Below, one piece after another: positions 1 to 15,005 of a stretch of 64,000 bases of DNA (positions within the stretch are counted from its first letter, which is position 1; each line of letters opens with the position of its first letter). The notes beneath the pieces were generated by a model that saw only the letters and a list, made by a program, of their open reading frames with translations, was not told the DNA's origin and searched no databases. The position numbers were made by a program, and so were the translations under genes. Origin of the DNA: Liopterus haemorrhoidalis (taxonomy: Eukaryota; Arthropoda; Insecta; Coleoptera; Dytiscidae); contig OZ020618.1 in NCBI GenBank assembly GCA_963971575.1, positions 30,060,540 through 30,124,539 of the forward strand, read 5' to 3'.

Positions 1-900
1 ACAATTAACCTTTTAACCAATCAGATTGCCTTAAATACAAATTCAGCCAATAGAAGACAAATAATCTATTAACCAATCATATTGCTTTTAATTCAAATTC
101 AGCCAATAGGAGACAACTAATCTTTTAACCAATCAAATTGCTTTAAATTCAAATTCAGCCTTTAGGAGACAATTAATCTTTTAACCAATCAGATTGCCTT
201 ACATACAAATTCAGCCAATAGAAGACAAATAATCTATTAACCAATCATATTGCTTTTAATTCAAATTCAGCCAATAGGAGACAACCAATCTATTAACCAA
301 TCATATTGCTTTAAATTCAAATTCAGCCTTTAGGAGACAATTAATCTTTTAACCAATCAGATTGCTTTAAATTCAAATTCAGCCAATAGGAGACAATTAA
401 TCTTTTAACCAATCAAATTGCTTTAAATTCAATTCAGCCAATTGGAGACAATTAATCTTTTAACCAATCAAACTGCTTTAATTTTAAATTCAGCCAATAG
501 GAGACAATTAATCTTTTAACCAATCATATTGCTTTAAATACAAATTCAGCCAATAGAAGACAAATAATCTATTAACCAATCATATTGCTTTTAATTCAAA
601 TTCAGCCAATAGGAGACAAATAATCTTTTAACCAATCAAACTGCTTAAAATTTAAATTAAGCCAATAGGAGAAAATTAATCTTCTAACCAATCAGAATGC
701 TTAAAATTCAAATTCAACCAATAGGAGACAAATAATCTTTTAACCAATCAAATTGCTTTAAATTCAAATTCAGCCAATAGGAGACAAGTAATCTTTTAAC
801 CAATCAAATTGCTTTAAATTAAAATTCAGCCAATAGGAGACAAATAATCCTTTAACCAATCAAACTGCTTAAAATTTAAATTCAGCCAATAGGAGACAAT

Positions 901-3900
901 AAATCTTATAACCAATCAGATTGGTTTAATTTCAAATTCAGCCAATAGGAGACAACTAATCTTTACCAATCAAATTGCTTTAAATTCAAATTCACACAAT
1001 CGGAGACAATTAATCTTTTAACCAATCAAACTGCTTTAAATTTAAATTCAGCCAATAGGAGACAATTAATCTTTTAACCAATCAGATTGCTTCAAATTCA
1101 AATTCAGCCAATAGGAGACAACTAATCCTTGAACCAATCAAATTGCTTTAAATTCAAATTCAGCCAATAGGAGACAATTAATCTTTTAACCAATCAGATT
1201 GCTTTAAACTCAAATTCAGCCAATAGGAGACAATTAATATTTTAACCAATCAAATTGCTTTAAATTTAAATTCAGCCAATAGGAGACAATAAATCTTTTA
1301 ACCAATCAAATTGCTTTAATTTTCAATTCAGCAAATAGGAGACAATTAATCTTTTAACCAATCATATTGCTTTAAATACAAATTCAGCCAATCGAAGACA
1401 AATAATCTATTAACCAATCATATTGCTTTTAATTCAAATTCAGCCAATAGGAGACAAATAATCTTTTAATTAATCAAACTGCTAAAAATTTAAATTAAGC
1501 CAATAGGAGACAATTAATCTTCTAACCAATCAAACTGCTTTAAATTTAAATTAAGCCAATAGGAGAAAATTAATCTTCTAACCAATCAGAATGCTTAAAA
1601 TTCAAATTCAACCAATAGGAGACAAATAATCTTTTAACCAATCAAATTGCTTTAAATTCAAATTCAGCCAATAGGAGACAATTAATCTTTTAACCAATCA
1701 AATTGCTTTAAATTAAAATTCAGCCAATAGGAGACAAATAATCCTTTAACCAATCAAACTGCTTAAAATTTAAATTCAGCCAATAGGAGACAATAAATCT
1801 TTTAACCAATCAGATTGCTTTAATTTCAAATTCAGCCAATAGGAGACATTTAATCTTTTAACCAATCAAATTGCTTTAAATTCAAATTCACACAATCGGA
1901 GACAATTAATCTTTTAACCAATCAAACTGCCTTAAATTTAAATTCAGCCAATAGGAGACAATTAATCTTTTAACCAATCAGATTGCTTCAAATTTAAATT
2001 CAGCCAATAGGAGACAACTAATCCTTGAACCAATCAAATTGCTTTAAATTCAAATTCAGCCAATAGGAGACAATTAATCTTTTAACCAATCAGATTGCTT
2101 TAAACTCAAATTCAGCCAATAGGAGACAATTAATATTTTAACCAATCAAATTGCTTTAAATTTAAATTCAGCCAATAGGAGACAATAAATCTTTTAACCA
2201 ATCAAATTGCTTTAATTTTAAATTCAGCCAATAGGAGACAATTAATCTTTTAACCAATCATATTGCTTTAAATACAAATTCAGCCAATAGAAGACAAATA
2301 ATCTATTAACCTATCATATTGCTTTTAATTCAAATTCAGCCAATAGGAGACAAATAATCTTTTAACCAATCAAACTGCTTAAAATTTAAATTAAGCCAAT
2401 AGGAGACAATTAATCTTTTAACCAATCAAACTGCTTTAAATTTAAATTCAGCCAATAGGAGACAGTTAATCTTTTAACCAATCAAATTCAATTTCAGCCA
2501 ATAGGAGACAATTAATCTTTTAACCAATCAGATTGCTTTAAACTCAAATTCAGCCAATAGGAGACAATTAATATTTTAACCAATCAAATTGCTTTTAATT
2601 TAAATTCAGCCAATAGGAGACAATAAATCTTTTAACCAATCAAATTGCTTTAATTTTAAATTCAGCCAATAGGAGACAATTAATCTTTTAACCAATCATA
2701 TTGCTTTAAATACAAATTCAGCCAATAGAAGACAAATAATCTATTAACCTATCATATTGCTTTTAATTCAAAGTCAGCCAATAGGAGACAAATAATCTTT
2801 TAACCAATCAAACTGCTTAAAATTTAAATTAAGCCAATAGGAGACAATTAATCTTTTAACCAATCAAATTGCTTTAAATTCAATTCAGCCAATTGGAGAC
2901 AATTAATCTTTTAACCAATCAACTGCTTTAAATTTAAATTCAGCCAATAGGAGACAATTAATCTTTTAACCAATCAGATTGCTTCAAATTCAAATTCAGC
3001 CAATAGGAGACAACTAATCCTTGAACCAATCAAATTGCTTTAAATTAAAATTCAGCCAATAGGAGACAAATAATCCTTTAACCAATCAAACTGCTTAAAA
3101 TTTAAATTCAGCCAATAGGAGACAATAAATCTTATAACCAATCAGATTGGTTTAATTTCAAATTCAGCCAATAGGAGACAACTAATCTTTACCAATCAAA
3201 TTGCTTTAAATTCAAATTCACACAATCGGAGACAATTAATCTTTTAACCAATCAAACTGCTTTAAATTTAAATTCAGCCAATAGGAGACAATTAATCTTT
3301 TAACCAATCAGATTGCTTCAAATTCAAATTCAGCCAATAGGAGACAACTAATCCTTGAACCAATCAAATTGCTTTAAATTCAAATTCAGCCAATAGGAGA
3401 CAATTAATCTTTTAACCAATCAGATTGCTTTAAACTCAAATTCAGCCAATAGGAGACAATTAATATTTTAACCAATCAAATTGCTTTAAATTTAAATTCA
3501 GCCAATAGGAGACAATAAATCTTTTAACCAATCAAATTGCTTTAATTTTAAATTCAGCAAATAGGAGACAATTAATCTTTTAACCAATCATATTGCTTTA
3601 AATACAAATTCAGCCAATCGAAGACAAATAATCTATTAACCAATCATATTGCTTTTAATTCAAATTCAGCCAATAGGAGACAAATAATCTTTTAACCAAT
3701 CAAACTGCTTAAAATTTAAATTAAGCCAATAGGAGACAATTAATCTTCTAACCAATCAAACTGCTTTAAATTTAAATTAAGCCAATAGGAGAAAATTAAT
3801 CTTCTAACCAATCAGAATGCTTAAAATTCAAATTCAACCAATAGGAGACAAATAATCTTTTAACCAATCAAATTGCTTTAAATTCAAATTCAGCCAATAG

Positions 3901-5352
3901 GAGACAATTAATCTTTTAACCAATCAAATTGCTTTAAATTAAAATTCAGCCAATAGGAGACAAATAATCCTTTAACCAATCAAACTGCTTAAAATTTAAA
4001 TTCAGCCAATAGGAGACAATAAATCTTTTAACCAATCAGATTGCTTTAATTTCAAATTCAGCCAATAGGAGACATTTAATCTTTTAACCAATCAAATTGC
4101 TTTAAATTCAAATTCACACAATCGGAGACAATTAATCTTTTAACCAATCAAACTGCTTTAAATTTAAATTCAGCCAATAGGAGACAATTAATCTTTTAAC
4201 CAATCAGATTGCTTCAAATTCAAATTCAGCCAATAGGAGACAACTAATCCTTGAACCAATCAAATTGCTTTAAATTCAAATTCAGCCAATAGGAGACAAT
4301 TAATCTTTTAACCAATCAGATTGCTTTAAACTCAAATTCAGCCAATAGGAGACAATTAATATTTTAACCAATCAAATTGCTTTAAATTTAAATTCAGCCA
4401 ATAGGAGACAATAAATCTTTTAACCAATCAAATTGCTTTAATTTTAAATTCAGCCAATAGGAGACAATTAATCTTTTAACCAATCATATTGCTTTAAATA
4501 CAAATTCAGCCAATAGAAGACAAATAATCTATTAACCTATCATATTGCTTTTAATTCAAATTCAGCCAATAGGAGACAAATAATCTTTTAACCAATCAAA
4601 CTGCTTAAAATTTAAATTAAGCCAATAGGAGACAATTAATCTTTTAACCAATCAAACTGCTTTAAATTTAAATTCAGCCAATAGGAGACAGTTAATCTTT
4701 TAACCAATCAAATTCAATTTCAGCCAATAGGAGACAATTAATCTTTTAAACAATCAGATTGCTTTAAATTAAAATTCAGCCAATAGGATACAATTAATCT
4801 TTTAACCAATCAAATTGCTTTAAATTCAATTCAGCCAATTGGAGACAATTAATCTTTTAACCAATCAACTGCTTTAAATTTAAATTCAGCCAATAGGAGA
4901 CAATTAATCTTTTAACCAATCAGATTGCTTCAAATTCAAATTCAGCCAATAGGAGACAACTAATCCTTGAACCAATCAAATTGCTTTAAATTCAAATTCA
5001 GCCAATAGGAGACAATTAATCTTTTAACCAATCAGATTGCTTTAAACTCAAATTCAGCCAATAGGAGACAATTAATATTTTAACCAATCATATTGCTTTA
5101 AATTTAAATTCAGCCAATAGGAGGCAATAAATCTTTTAACCAATCAAATTGCTTTAATTTTAAATTCAGCCAATAGGAGACAATTAATCTTTTAACCAAT
5201 CATATTGCTTTAAATACAAATTCAGCCAATAGAAGACAAATAATCTATTAACCTATCATATTGCTTTTAATTCAAATTCAGCCAATAGGAGACAAATAAT
5301 CTTTTAACCAATCAAACTGCTTAAAATTTAAATTAAGCCAATAGGATACAAT
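901..5352. repeat. Two tandem 2226-bp higher-order repeat copies
   Basis: Marker variants recur at exactly 2226 bp: the unit with AAATCTTATAACC at 901 and 3127, the GACATTTAAT variant at 1845 and 4071, and the shortened GACAGTTAAT unit at 2461 and 4687. This makes a higher-order repeat of about 40 monomers. Inside it a second near-copy is offset by about 894 bp (951 versus 1845). A further copy of the block starting at 901 reappears at about 10731-11300, and a 716-bp offset duplication joins 4687 and 5403. The pattern implies block-wise amplification on top of the 56-bp monomer. Confidence 0.85.
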
Positions 5353-8300
5353 TAATCTTTTAACCAATCAAACTGCTTTAAATTTAAATTCAGCCAATAG
5401 GAGACAGTTAATCTTTTAACCAATCAAATTCAATTTCAGCCAATAGGAGACAATTAATCTTTTAACCAATCAGATTGCTTTAAATTAAAATTCAGCCAAT
5501 AGGATACAATTAATCTTTTAACCAATCAAATTGCTTTAAATTCAATTCAGCCAATTGGAGACAATTAATCTTTTAACCAATCAACTGCTTTAAATTCAAA
5601 TTCAGCCAATAGGAGACAATTAATCTTTAACCAATCAAACTTCTTAAAATTTAAATTCAGCCGATAGGACACAATTATTCTTTTAACCAATCAGATTGCA
5701 TCAAATTCAAATTCAGCCAATAGGAGAAAACTAATCCTTGAACCAATCAAATTACTTTAAATTCAAATTCAGCCAATAGGAGACAATTAATCTTTTAACC
5801 AATCAAATTGCTTTAAATTCAAATTCACACAATCAAATTGCTTCAATTTCAAATTCAGCCAATAGGAGACAATTAATCTTTTAACCAATCAGATTGCTTT
5901 AAATTCAAATTCAGCCAATAGGAGACAACTAATCTTTTAACCAATCAAATTGCTTTAAATTCAAATTCACACAATCGGAGACAATTAATCTTTTAACCAA
6001 TCAAACTGCTTTAAATTTAAATTCAGCCAATAGGAGACAATTAATCTTTAAACCAATCAGATTGCTTCAAATTCAAATTCAGCCAATAGGAGACAACTAA
6101 TCCTTGAACCAATCAAATTGCTTTAAATTCAAATTCAGTCAATAGGAGACAATTAATCTTTTAACCAATCAGATTGCTTTAAATTCAAATTCAGCCAATA
6201 GGAGACAATTAATATTTTAACCAATCAAATTGCTTTAAATTTAAATTCAGCCAATAGGAGACAATATATCTTTTTACCAATCAAATTGCTTAAATTTAAA
6301 ATTCAGCCAATAGGAGACAATTAACCTTTTAACCAATCAGATTGCCTTAAATACAAATTCAGCCAATAGAAGACAAATAATCTATTAACCAATCATATTG
6401 CTTTTAATTCAAATTCAGCCAATAGGAGACAACTAATCTTTTAACCAATCAAATTGCTTTAAATTCAAATTCAGCCTTTAGGAGACAATTAATCTTTTAA
6501 CCAATCAGATTGCCTTAAATACAAATTCAGCCAATAGAAGACAAATAATCTATTAACCAATCATATTGCTTTTAATTCAAATTCAGCCAATAGGAGACAA
6601 CTAATCTTTTAACCAATCAAATTGCTTTAAATTCAAATTCACACAATCGGAGACAATTAATCTTTTACCCAATCAAACTGCTTTAAATTTAAATTCAGCC
6701 AATAGGAGACAATTAATCTTTTAACCAATCAGATTGCTTCAAATTCAAATTCAGCCAATAGGAGACAACTAATCTTTTAACCAATCAAATTGCTTTAAAT
6801 TCAAATTCAGCCAATAGGAGACAATTAATCTTTTAACCAATCAGATTGCTTTAAATTCAAATTCAGCCAATAGGAGACAAATAAGCTTTTAACCAATCAA
6901 ACTGCTTAAAATTTAAATTCAGCCAATAGGAAACAATTAATATTTTAACCAATCAGATTGCTTCAAATTCAAATTCAGCCAATAGGAGACAACTAATCTT
7001 TTAACCAATCAAATTGCTTTAAATTCAAATTCAGACAATAGGAGACAATTAATCTTTTAACCAATCAAACTGCTTTAAATTTAAATTCAGCCAATAGGAG
7101 ACAATTAATAATTTAACCAATCAGATTGCTTCAAATTAAAATTCAGCCAATAGGAGACAACTAATCCTTGAACCAATCAAATTGCTTTAAATTCAAATTC
7201 AGCCAATAGGAGACAATTAATCTTCTAACCAATCAGATTGTTTTAAATTCAAATTCAGCCAATAGGAGACAAATAAGCTTTTAACCAATCAAACTGCTTA
7301 AAATTTAAATTCAGCCAATAGGAAACAATTAATCTTTTAACCAATCAGATTGCTTCAAATTCAAATTCAGCCAATAGGAGACAACTAATCTTTTAACCAA
7401 TCAAAATGCTTTAATTTTAAATTCAGCCAATAGGAGAAAATTAATCTTTTAACCAATCAAACTACTTAAATTAAAATTCAGCCAATGGGATACAATTAAT
7501 CTTCTTACCAATCAAACTGCTTAAAATTCAAATTCAGCCAATAGGAGACAATTAATCTTTTAACCAATCAAACTTCTTAAAACTTAAATTCAGCCAATAG
7601 GAGACAATTAATCTTTTAACCAATCAGATTGCATCAAATTCAAATTCAGCCAATAGGAGACAACTTATCTTTTAACCAATCAAATTGCTTTAAATTCAAA
7701 TTCAGCCAATAGGAGACAATTAATCTTTTAACCAATCAGATGGCTTTAAAATAAACTTTAGCCAATGGGAGACAATTAATATTTTAACCAGTCAAATTGC
7801 TTTAAATTTAAAGTCAGCCAATAGGAGACAATTAACCTTTCAACCAATCAATTTCAGCCAATAAGAGACAATTAATCTTTTAACCAATCAGATTGCTTTA
7901 AATTAAAATTCAGCCAATAGGATACAAATAATCTCTTAACCAATCAAATTGCTTTAAATTCAATTCGGCCAATTGGAGACAATTAAACTTTTAACCAATT
8001 AAACTGCTTTAAATTCAAATTCAGCCAATAGGATACAATTACCCTTTTAACCAATCAAGTTGCTGTAAATTCAATTCGGCCAATAGGAGACAATTAATCT
8101 TTTAACCAATCAGATTGCTTTAAATTCAAATTCAGCCAATAGAAGACATATAATCTATTAACCAATTATATTGCTTTTAGTTCAAATTCAGCCAATAGGA
8201 GACAACTTATTATTTAACCAATCAAATTGCTTTAAATTCAAATTCAGACAATAGGAGACAATTAATCTTTTAACCAATCAAACTGCTTTAAATTTAAATT

Positions 8301-11300
8301 CAGCCAATAGGAGACAATTAATAATTTAACCAATCAGATTGCTCAAATTAAAATTCAGCCAATAGGAGACAACTAATCCTTGAACCAATCAAATTGCTTT
8401 AAATTCAAATTCAGCCAATAGGAGACAATTAATCTTCTAACCAATCAGATTGTTTTAAATTCAAATTCAGCCAATAGGAGACAAATAATATTTTAACCAA
8501 TCAAATTGCTTTAAATTTAAATTCAGCCAATAGGAGACAAAAAATCTTTTTACCAATCAAATTGCTTTAAATTCAAATTCAGCCAATAGGAGACAAATAA
8601 GCTTTTAACCAATCAAACTGCTTAAAATTTAAATTCAGCCAATAGGAAACAATTAATCTTTTAACCAATCAGATTGCTTCAAATTCAAATTCAGCCAATA
8701 GGAGACAACTAATCTTTTAACCAATCAAAATGCTTTAATTTTAAATTCAGCCAATAGGAGACAATTAATCTTTTAACCAATCAGATTGCTTCAAATTAAA
8801 ATTCAGCCAATAGGAGACAACTAATCCTTGAACCAATCAAATTGCTTTAAATTCAAATTCAGCCAATAGGAGACAATTAATCTTTTAACCAATCAGATTG
8901 CTTTAAATTAAAATTCAGCCAATAGGAGACAAATAATCTTTTAACCAATCAAACTGCTTAAAATTTAAATTCAGCCAATAGGAGACAATTAAACTTTTAA
9001 CCAATCAGATTGCTTTAAATTCAAATTCACCCAATAGAAGACAAATAATCTATTAACCAATCATATTGCTTTTAATTCAAATTCAGCCGATAGGAGACAA
9101 CTAATCTTTTAACCAATCAATATGCTTTAAATTCAAATTCAGCCAATAGGAGATAATTTATATTTTAACCAATCAAATTCAGCCAATAGGACACAATGTA
9201 TCTTTTAACCAATCAGTTTGCTTTAAATTCAAATTCAGCCAATAGGAGACAATTAATATTTTAACCAATCAAATTGCTTTAAATTTAAATTCAGCCAATA
9301 GGAGACAATTAATCTTTTTACCAATCAAATTGCTTTAATTTTAAATTAAGCCAATAAGAGACAATTAATCTTTTAACCAATCAGATTGCTTTCAATTCAA
9401 ATTCAGCCAATAGAAGACAAATTATCTATTAACCAATCATATTGCTTTTAATTCAAATTCAGCCAATAGGAGACAATTAATCTTTTAACCAATCAAATTG
9501 CTTTAAATTCAAATTCAGCCAATAGACAATTTATCTTTTAACCAATCAAATTCAGCCAGTAGGAGACAATTAATCTTTTAACCAATCAAATTGCTTTGAA
9601 TTTAAATTTAACCAATAGGAGACAATTAATCTTTTAACCAATCCAATTAAGCTAATAGGAGACAATTTATCTTTTAACCAATCAGATTGCTTTAAATTCA
9701 AATTCAGCCAATAGGAGACAAATAAACTTTTAACCAATCAAACTGCTTAAAATTTAAATTCAGCCAATAGGAGACAATTAATCTTTTAACCAATCAGATT
9801 GCTTTAAATTCAAATTCAGCCAATAGGAGACAACTAATCTTTTAACCAATCAAATTGTTTTAAATTCAAATTCAGACAATAGGAGACAATTTATCTTTTA
9901 GCCAATCAAACTGCTTTAAATTTAAATTCAGCCAATAGCAGACAATTAATCTTTTAATCAATCAAACTGCTTTAAATTCAATTTCAGCCAATAGGAGAAA
10001 ATTAATCTTTTAACCAATCAAACTGCTTTAAATTAAAATTCAGCCAATGGGATACAATTAATCTTTTAACCAATCAAACTGCCTTAAATTAAAATTCAGC
10101 CAATAGGAGACAATTAATCTTTTAACCAATCAAACTTCTTTAAATTAAAATTCAGCCAATAGGAGACAATTAATCTTTTAACCAATCAAATTGTTTTAAA
10201 TTCAAATTCAGACAATAGGAGACAATTTATCTTTTAGCCAATCAAACTGCTTTAAATTTAAATTCAGCCAATAGGAGACAATTAATCTTTTAATCAATCA
10301 AACTGCTTAAAATTCAATTTCAGCCAATTGGAGAAAATTAATCTTTTAACCAATCAAACTGCTTTAAATTAAAATTCAGCCAATGGGATACAATTAATCT
10401 TCTTACCAATCAAACTGCTTAAAATTCAAATTCAGCCAATAGGAGACAATTAATCTTTTAACCAATCAAACTTCTTAAAACTTAAATTCAGCCAATAGGA
10501 GACAGTTAATCTTTTAACCAATCAGATTGCATCAAATTCAAATTCAGCCAATAGGAGACAACTTATCTTTTAACCAATCAAATTGCTTTAAATTCAAATT
10601 CAGCCAATAGGAGACAATTAATCTTTTAACCAATCAGATGGCTTTAAAATAAAATTTAGCCAATGGGAGACAATTAATATTTTAACCAGTCAAATTGCTT
10701 TAAATTTAAAGTCAGCCAATAGGAGACAATAAATCTTATAACCAATCAGATTGGTTTAATTTCAAATTCAGCCAATAGGAGACAACTAATCTTTACCAAT
10801 CAAATTGCTTTAAATTCAAATTCACACAATCGGAGACAATTAATCTTTTAACCAATCAAACTGCTTTAAATTTAAATTCAGCCAATAGGAGACAATTAAT
10901 CTTTTAACCAATCAGATTGCTTCAAATTCAAATTCAGCCAATAGGAGACAACTAATCCTTGAACCAATCAAATTGCTTTAAATTCAAATTCAGCCAATAG
11001 GAGACAATTAATCTTTTAACCAATCAGATTGCTTTAAACTCAAATTCAGCCAATAGGAGACAATTAATATTTTAACCAATCAAATTGCTTTAAATTTAAA
11101 TTCAGCCAATAGGAGACAATAAATCTTTTAACCAATCAAATTGCTTTAATTTTCAATTCAGCAAATAGGAGACAATTAATCTTTTAACCAATCATATTGC
11201 TTTAAATACAAATTCAGCCAATCGAAGACAAATAATCTATTAACCAATCATATTGCTTTTAATTCAAATTCAGCCAATAGGAGACAAATAATCTTTTAAT

Positions 11301-12749
11301 TAATCAAACTGCTTAAAATTAACCTTTCAACCAATCAATTTCAGCCAATAAGAGACAATTAATCTTTTAACCAATCAGATTGCTTTAAATTAAAATTCAG
11401 CCAATAGGATACAATTAATCTCTTAACCAATCAAATTGCTTTAAATTCAATTCGGCCAATTGGAGACAATTAAACTTTTAACCAATTAAACTGCTTTAAA
11501 TTCAAATTCGGCCAATAGGAGACAATTAATCTTTTAACCAATCAGATTGCTTTAAATTCAAATTCAGCCAATAGAAGACATATAATCTATTAACCAATTA
11601 TATTGCTTTTAGTTCAAATTCAGCCAATAGGAGACAACTAATTATTTAACCAATCAATTTGCTTTAAATTCAAATTCAGCCAATAGGAGACAATTTATCT
11701 TTTAACCAATCAAATTCAGCCAATAGGAGACAATTAATCTTTTCACCAATCAAATTGTTTTAAATTTAAATTTAGCCAATAGGAGACAATTAATCTTTTA
11801 ACCAATCCAATTAAGCCAATAGGAGACAATTAATCTTTTAACCAATCAGATTGCTTTAAATTCAAATTCAGCCAATAAGAGTCAATTATTCTTATAACCA
11901 ATCAGATTGCTTTAAATTCAAATTCAGCCAATAGGAGACAAATAATCTTTTAACCAATCAAACTGCTTAAAATTTAAATTCAGCCAATAGGTGACAATTC
12001 ATCTTTTAACCAATCAGATTGCTTTAAATTCAAATTCAGACAATAGCAGACAAATAATCTTTTAACCAATCAGATTGCTTCAAATTCAAATTCAGCCAAT
12101 AGGAGACAACTAATCTTTTAACCAGTCAGATTGCTTTAAATTCAAATTCAGCCAATAGGAGACAATTAATATTTTAACCAATCAAATTGCTTTAAATTTA
12201 AATTCAGCCAATAGGAGACAATAAATCTTTAAACCAATCAAATTGCTTTAATTTTAAATTCAGCCAAAAGGAGACAATTAATCTTTTAACCAATCAGATT
12301 GCTTTAAATTCAAATTCAGCCAATAGGAGACAATTATTATTTTAACCAATCAAATTGCTTTAAATTTAAATTCAGCCAATAGGAGACGATAAATCTTTAA
12401 ACCAATCAAATTGCTTTAATTTTAAATTCAGCCAATAGGAGACAATTAATCTTTTAACCAATCAAATTGCTTTAAATTCAAATTCAGCCAATAGGAGACA
12501 ATTAATCTTTTAACGAATCAGATGGCTTTAAAATAAAATTTAGCCAATGGGAGACAATTAATATTTTAACCAGTCAAATTTCTTTAATATTAAAGTCAGC
12601 AAATAGGAGACAATTAACCTTTTAACCAATCAATTGCAGCCAATAGGAGACAATTAATCTTTTAACCAATCAGATTGCTTTAAATTCAAATTCAGCCAAT
12701 AGGAGACTATTAATCTTTTAACCAATCAGATTGCTTTAAATTCAAATTC

Positions 12750-14497
12750 AGCCAATAGGAGACAATTATTATTTTAACCAATCAAATTGCTTTAAATTTA
12801 AATTCAGCCAATAGGAGACGATAAATCTTTAAACCAATCAAATTGCTTTAATTTTAAATTGCTTTAAATTTAAAGTCAGCAAATATTAGACAATTAACCT
12901 TTCAACCAACCAATTGCAGCCTATTGGTCTCCTATTGGAGACAATTAATCTTTTAACCAATCAGATTGCTTTAAATTCAAATTCAGCCAATAGGAGACAA
13001 TTAATCTTTTAACCAATCAAATTGCTTTAAATTCAAATTCAGCCAATAGGAGACAATTAATCTTTTAACCAATCAGATGGCTTTAAAATAAAATTTAGCC
13101 AATGGGAGACAATTAATATTTTAACCAGTCAAATTGCTTTAAATTTAAAGTCAGCAAATAATAGACAATTAACCTTTCAACCAATCAATTGCAGCCTATT
13201 GGTCTCCTATTTGAGACAATTAATCTTTTAACCAATCAGATTGCTTTAAATTCAAATTCAGCCAATAGGATACAATTAATCTCTTTACCAATCAAATTGC
13301 TTTAAATTCATGTCGGCCAATTGGAGACAATTAATCTTTTAACCAATCAAACTGCTTTAAATTCAAATTCAGCCAATAGGATGCAATTAATCTTTTAACC
13401 AATCAATTGCTTTAAATTCAATTCGGCCATTTGGAGACAATTAATCTTTTAACCAATCAAACTGCTTATCATTCAAATTCAGCCAATAGGAGACAAATAA
13501 TCTTTTAACCAATCAAAGTGCTTAAAATTTAAATTCAGCCAATAGGATGCAATTAATCTTTTAACCAATCAATTGCTTTAAATTCAATTCGGTTATTTGG
13601 AGACAATTAATCTTTTAACCAATCAAACTGCTTATCATTCAAATTCAGCCAATAGGAGACAAATAATCTTTTAACCAATCAAAGTGCTTAAAATTTAAAT
13701 TCAGCCAATAGGAGACAATTATTATTTTAACCAATCAAATTGCTTTAAATTTAAATTCAGCCAATAGGAGACGATAAATCTTTAAACCAATCAAATTGCT
13801 TTAATTTTAAATTGCTTTAAATTTAAAGTCAGCAAATATTAGACAATTAACCTTTCAACCAATCAATTGCAGCCTATTGGTCTCCTATTGGAGACAATTA
13901 ATCTTTTAACCAATCAGATTGCTTTAAATTCAAATTCAGCCAATAGGAGACAATTAATCTTTTAACCAATCAAATTGCTTTAAATTCAAATTCAGCCAAT
14001 AGGAGACAATTAATCTTTTAACCAATCAGATGGCTTTAAAATAAAATTTAGCCAATGGGAGACAATTAATATTTTAACCAGTCAAATTGCTTTAAATTTA
14101 AAGTCAGCAAATATTAGACAATTAACCTTTCAACCAATCAATTGCAGCCTATTGGTCTCCTATTGGAGACAATTAATCTTTTAACCAATCAGATTGCTTT
14201 AAATTCAAATTCAGCCAATAGGATACAATTAATCTCTTTACCAATCAAATTGCTTTAAATTCAATTCGGCCAATTGGAGACAATTAATCTTTTAACCAAT
14301 CAAACTGCTTTAAATTCAAATTCAGCCAATAGGATGCAATTAATCTTTTAACCAATCAATTGCTTTAAATTCAATTCGGCCATTTGGAGACAATTAATCT
14401 TTTAACCAATCAAACTGCTTATCATTCAAATTCAGCCAATAGGAGACAAATAATCTTTTAACCAATCAAAGTGCTTAAAATTTAAATTCAGCCAATA
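12750..14497. repeat. 953-bp offset duplication with inverted hairpins
   Basis: A block of about 0.8 kb at about 12750-13544 is repeated at about 13703-14497, offset exactly 953 bp. Each copy contains two places where half a monomer is inverted, giving GTCTCCTATTGGAGAC, a hairpin with 6-bp arms and a 4-base loop. They lie at 12927-12942, 13202-13217 (one arm base changed), 13880-13895 and 14155-14170. Spacings are 275 and 953 bp. Elsewhere in the array the orientation is uniform. Confidence 0.85.
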
Positions 14498-15005
14498 GGA
14501 GATAATTAATCTTTTAACCAATCAAAATGCTTTTAAATAAAATTTAGCAAATTGGAGACAATTAATATTTTAACCAATCAAATTGCTTTTAATTTAAATT
14601 CAGCCAATTGGAGACAATTAACCTTTAAACCAATCAAATGCAGCCAATAGGAGACAATTAATCTTTTAACCAATCAGATTGCTTTAAATTCAAATTTAGC
14701 CAATAGGTTACAATTAATCTTTTAACCAATCAAATTGCTTTAAATTCAATTCAGCCAATTGGAGACATTTAATCTTTTAACCAATCAAACTGCTTTAAAT
14801 TCAAATTCAGCCAATAGGAGACAATTAATCTTTTAACCAATCAAATTGCTTTAAATTTAAATTCAGCCAATAGGAGACAATTAATCTTATAACCAATCAA
14901 ATTGCTTTAAATTTAAATTCAGCCAATAGGAGACAATTAATCTTTTAACCAATCAAATTGCTTTAAATTTAAATTCAGCCAATAGGAGACAATTAATTTT
15001 TTAAT

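Larger units (their letters stand above)
1..14998. repeat. 56-bp AT-rich satellite array
   Basis: About 15 kb of head-to-tail units of about 56 bp, roughly 265 copies, already under way at base 1, so the array continues to the left. Each unit holds AGCCAATAGGAGACAATTAA followed by TCTTTTAACCAATCAAATTG and an A/T-rich link. It is about 73% A+T. Units differ by a few substitutions and 1-4-bp indels; shortened units (for example around 2485 and 4712, where AATTGCTTTA is missing) serve as markers. Every unit has two CCAAT boxes on the + strand, about 26 and 30 bp apart; the second (AACCAATCAR) fits the NF-Y consensus. The array ends inside a unit at about 15000, where a TIR element begins. No reading frame or RNA gene was seen in it. 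Typical of pericentromeric or other heterochromatic satellite DNA. Confidence 0.97.

Noticed and set aside
1..14998. Regular repeats as a CRISPR array
   Set aside because: Units are contiguous 56-bp monomers without unique spacers, in clearly eukaryotic sequence; it is a satellite.
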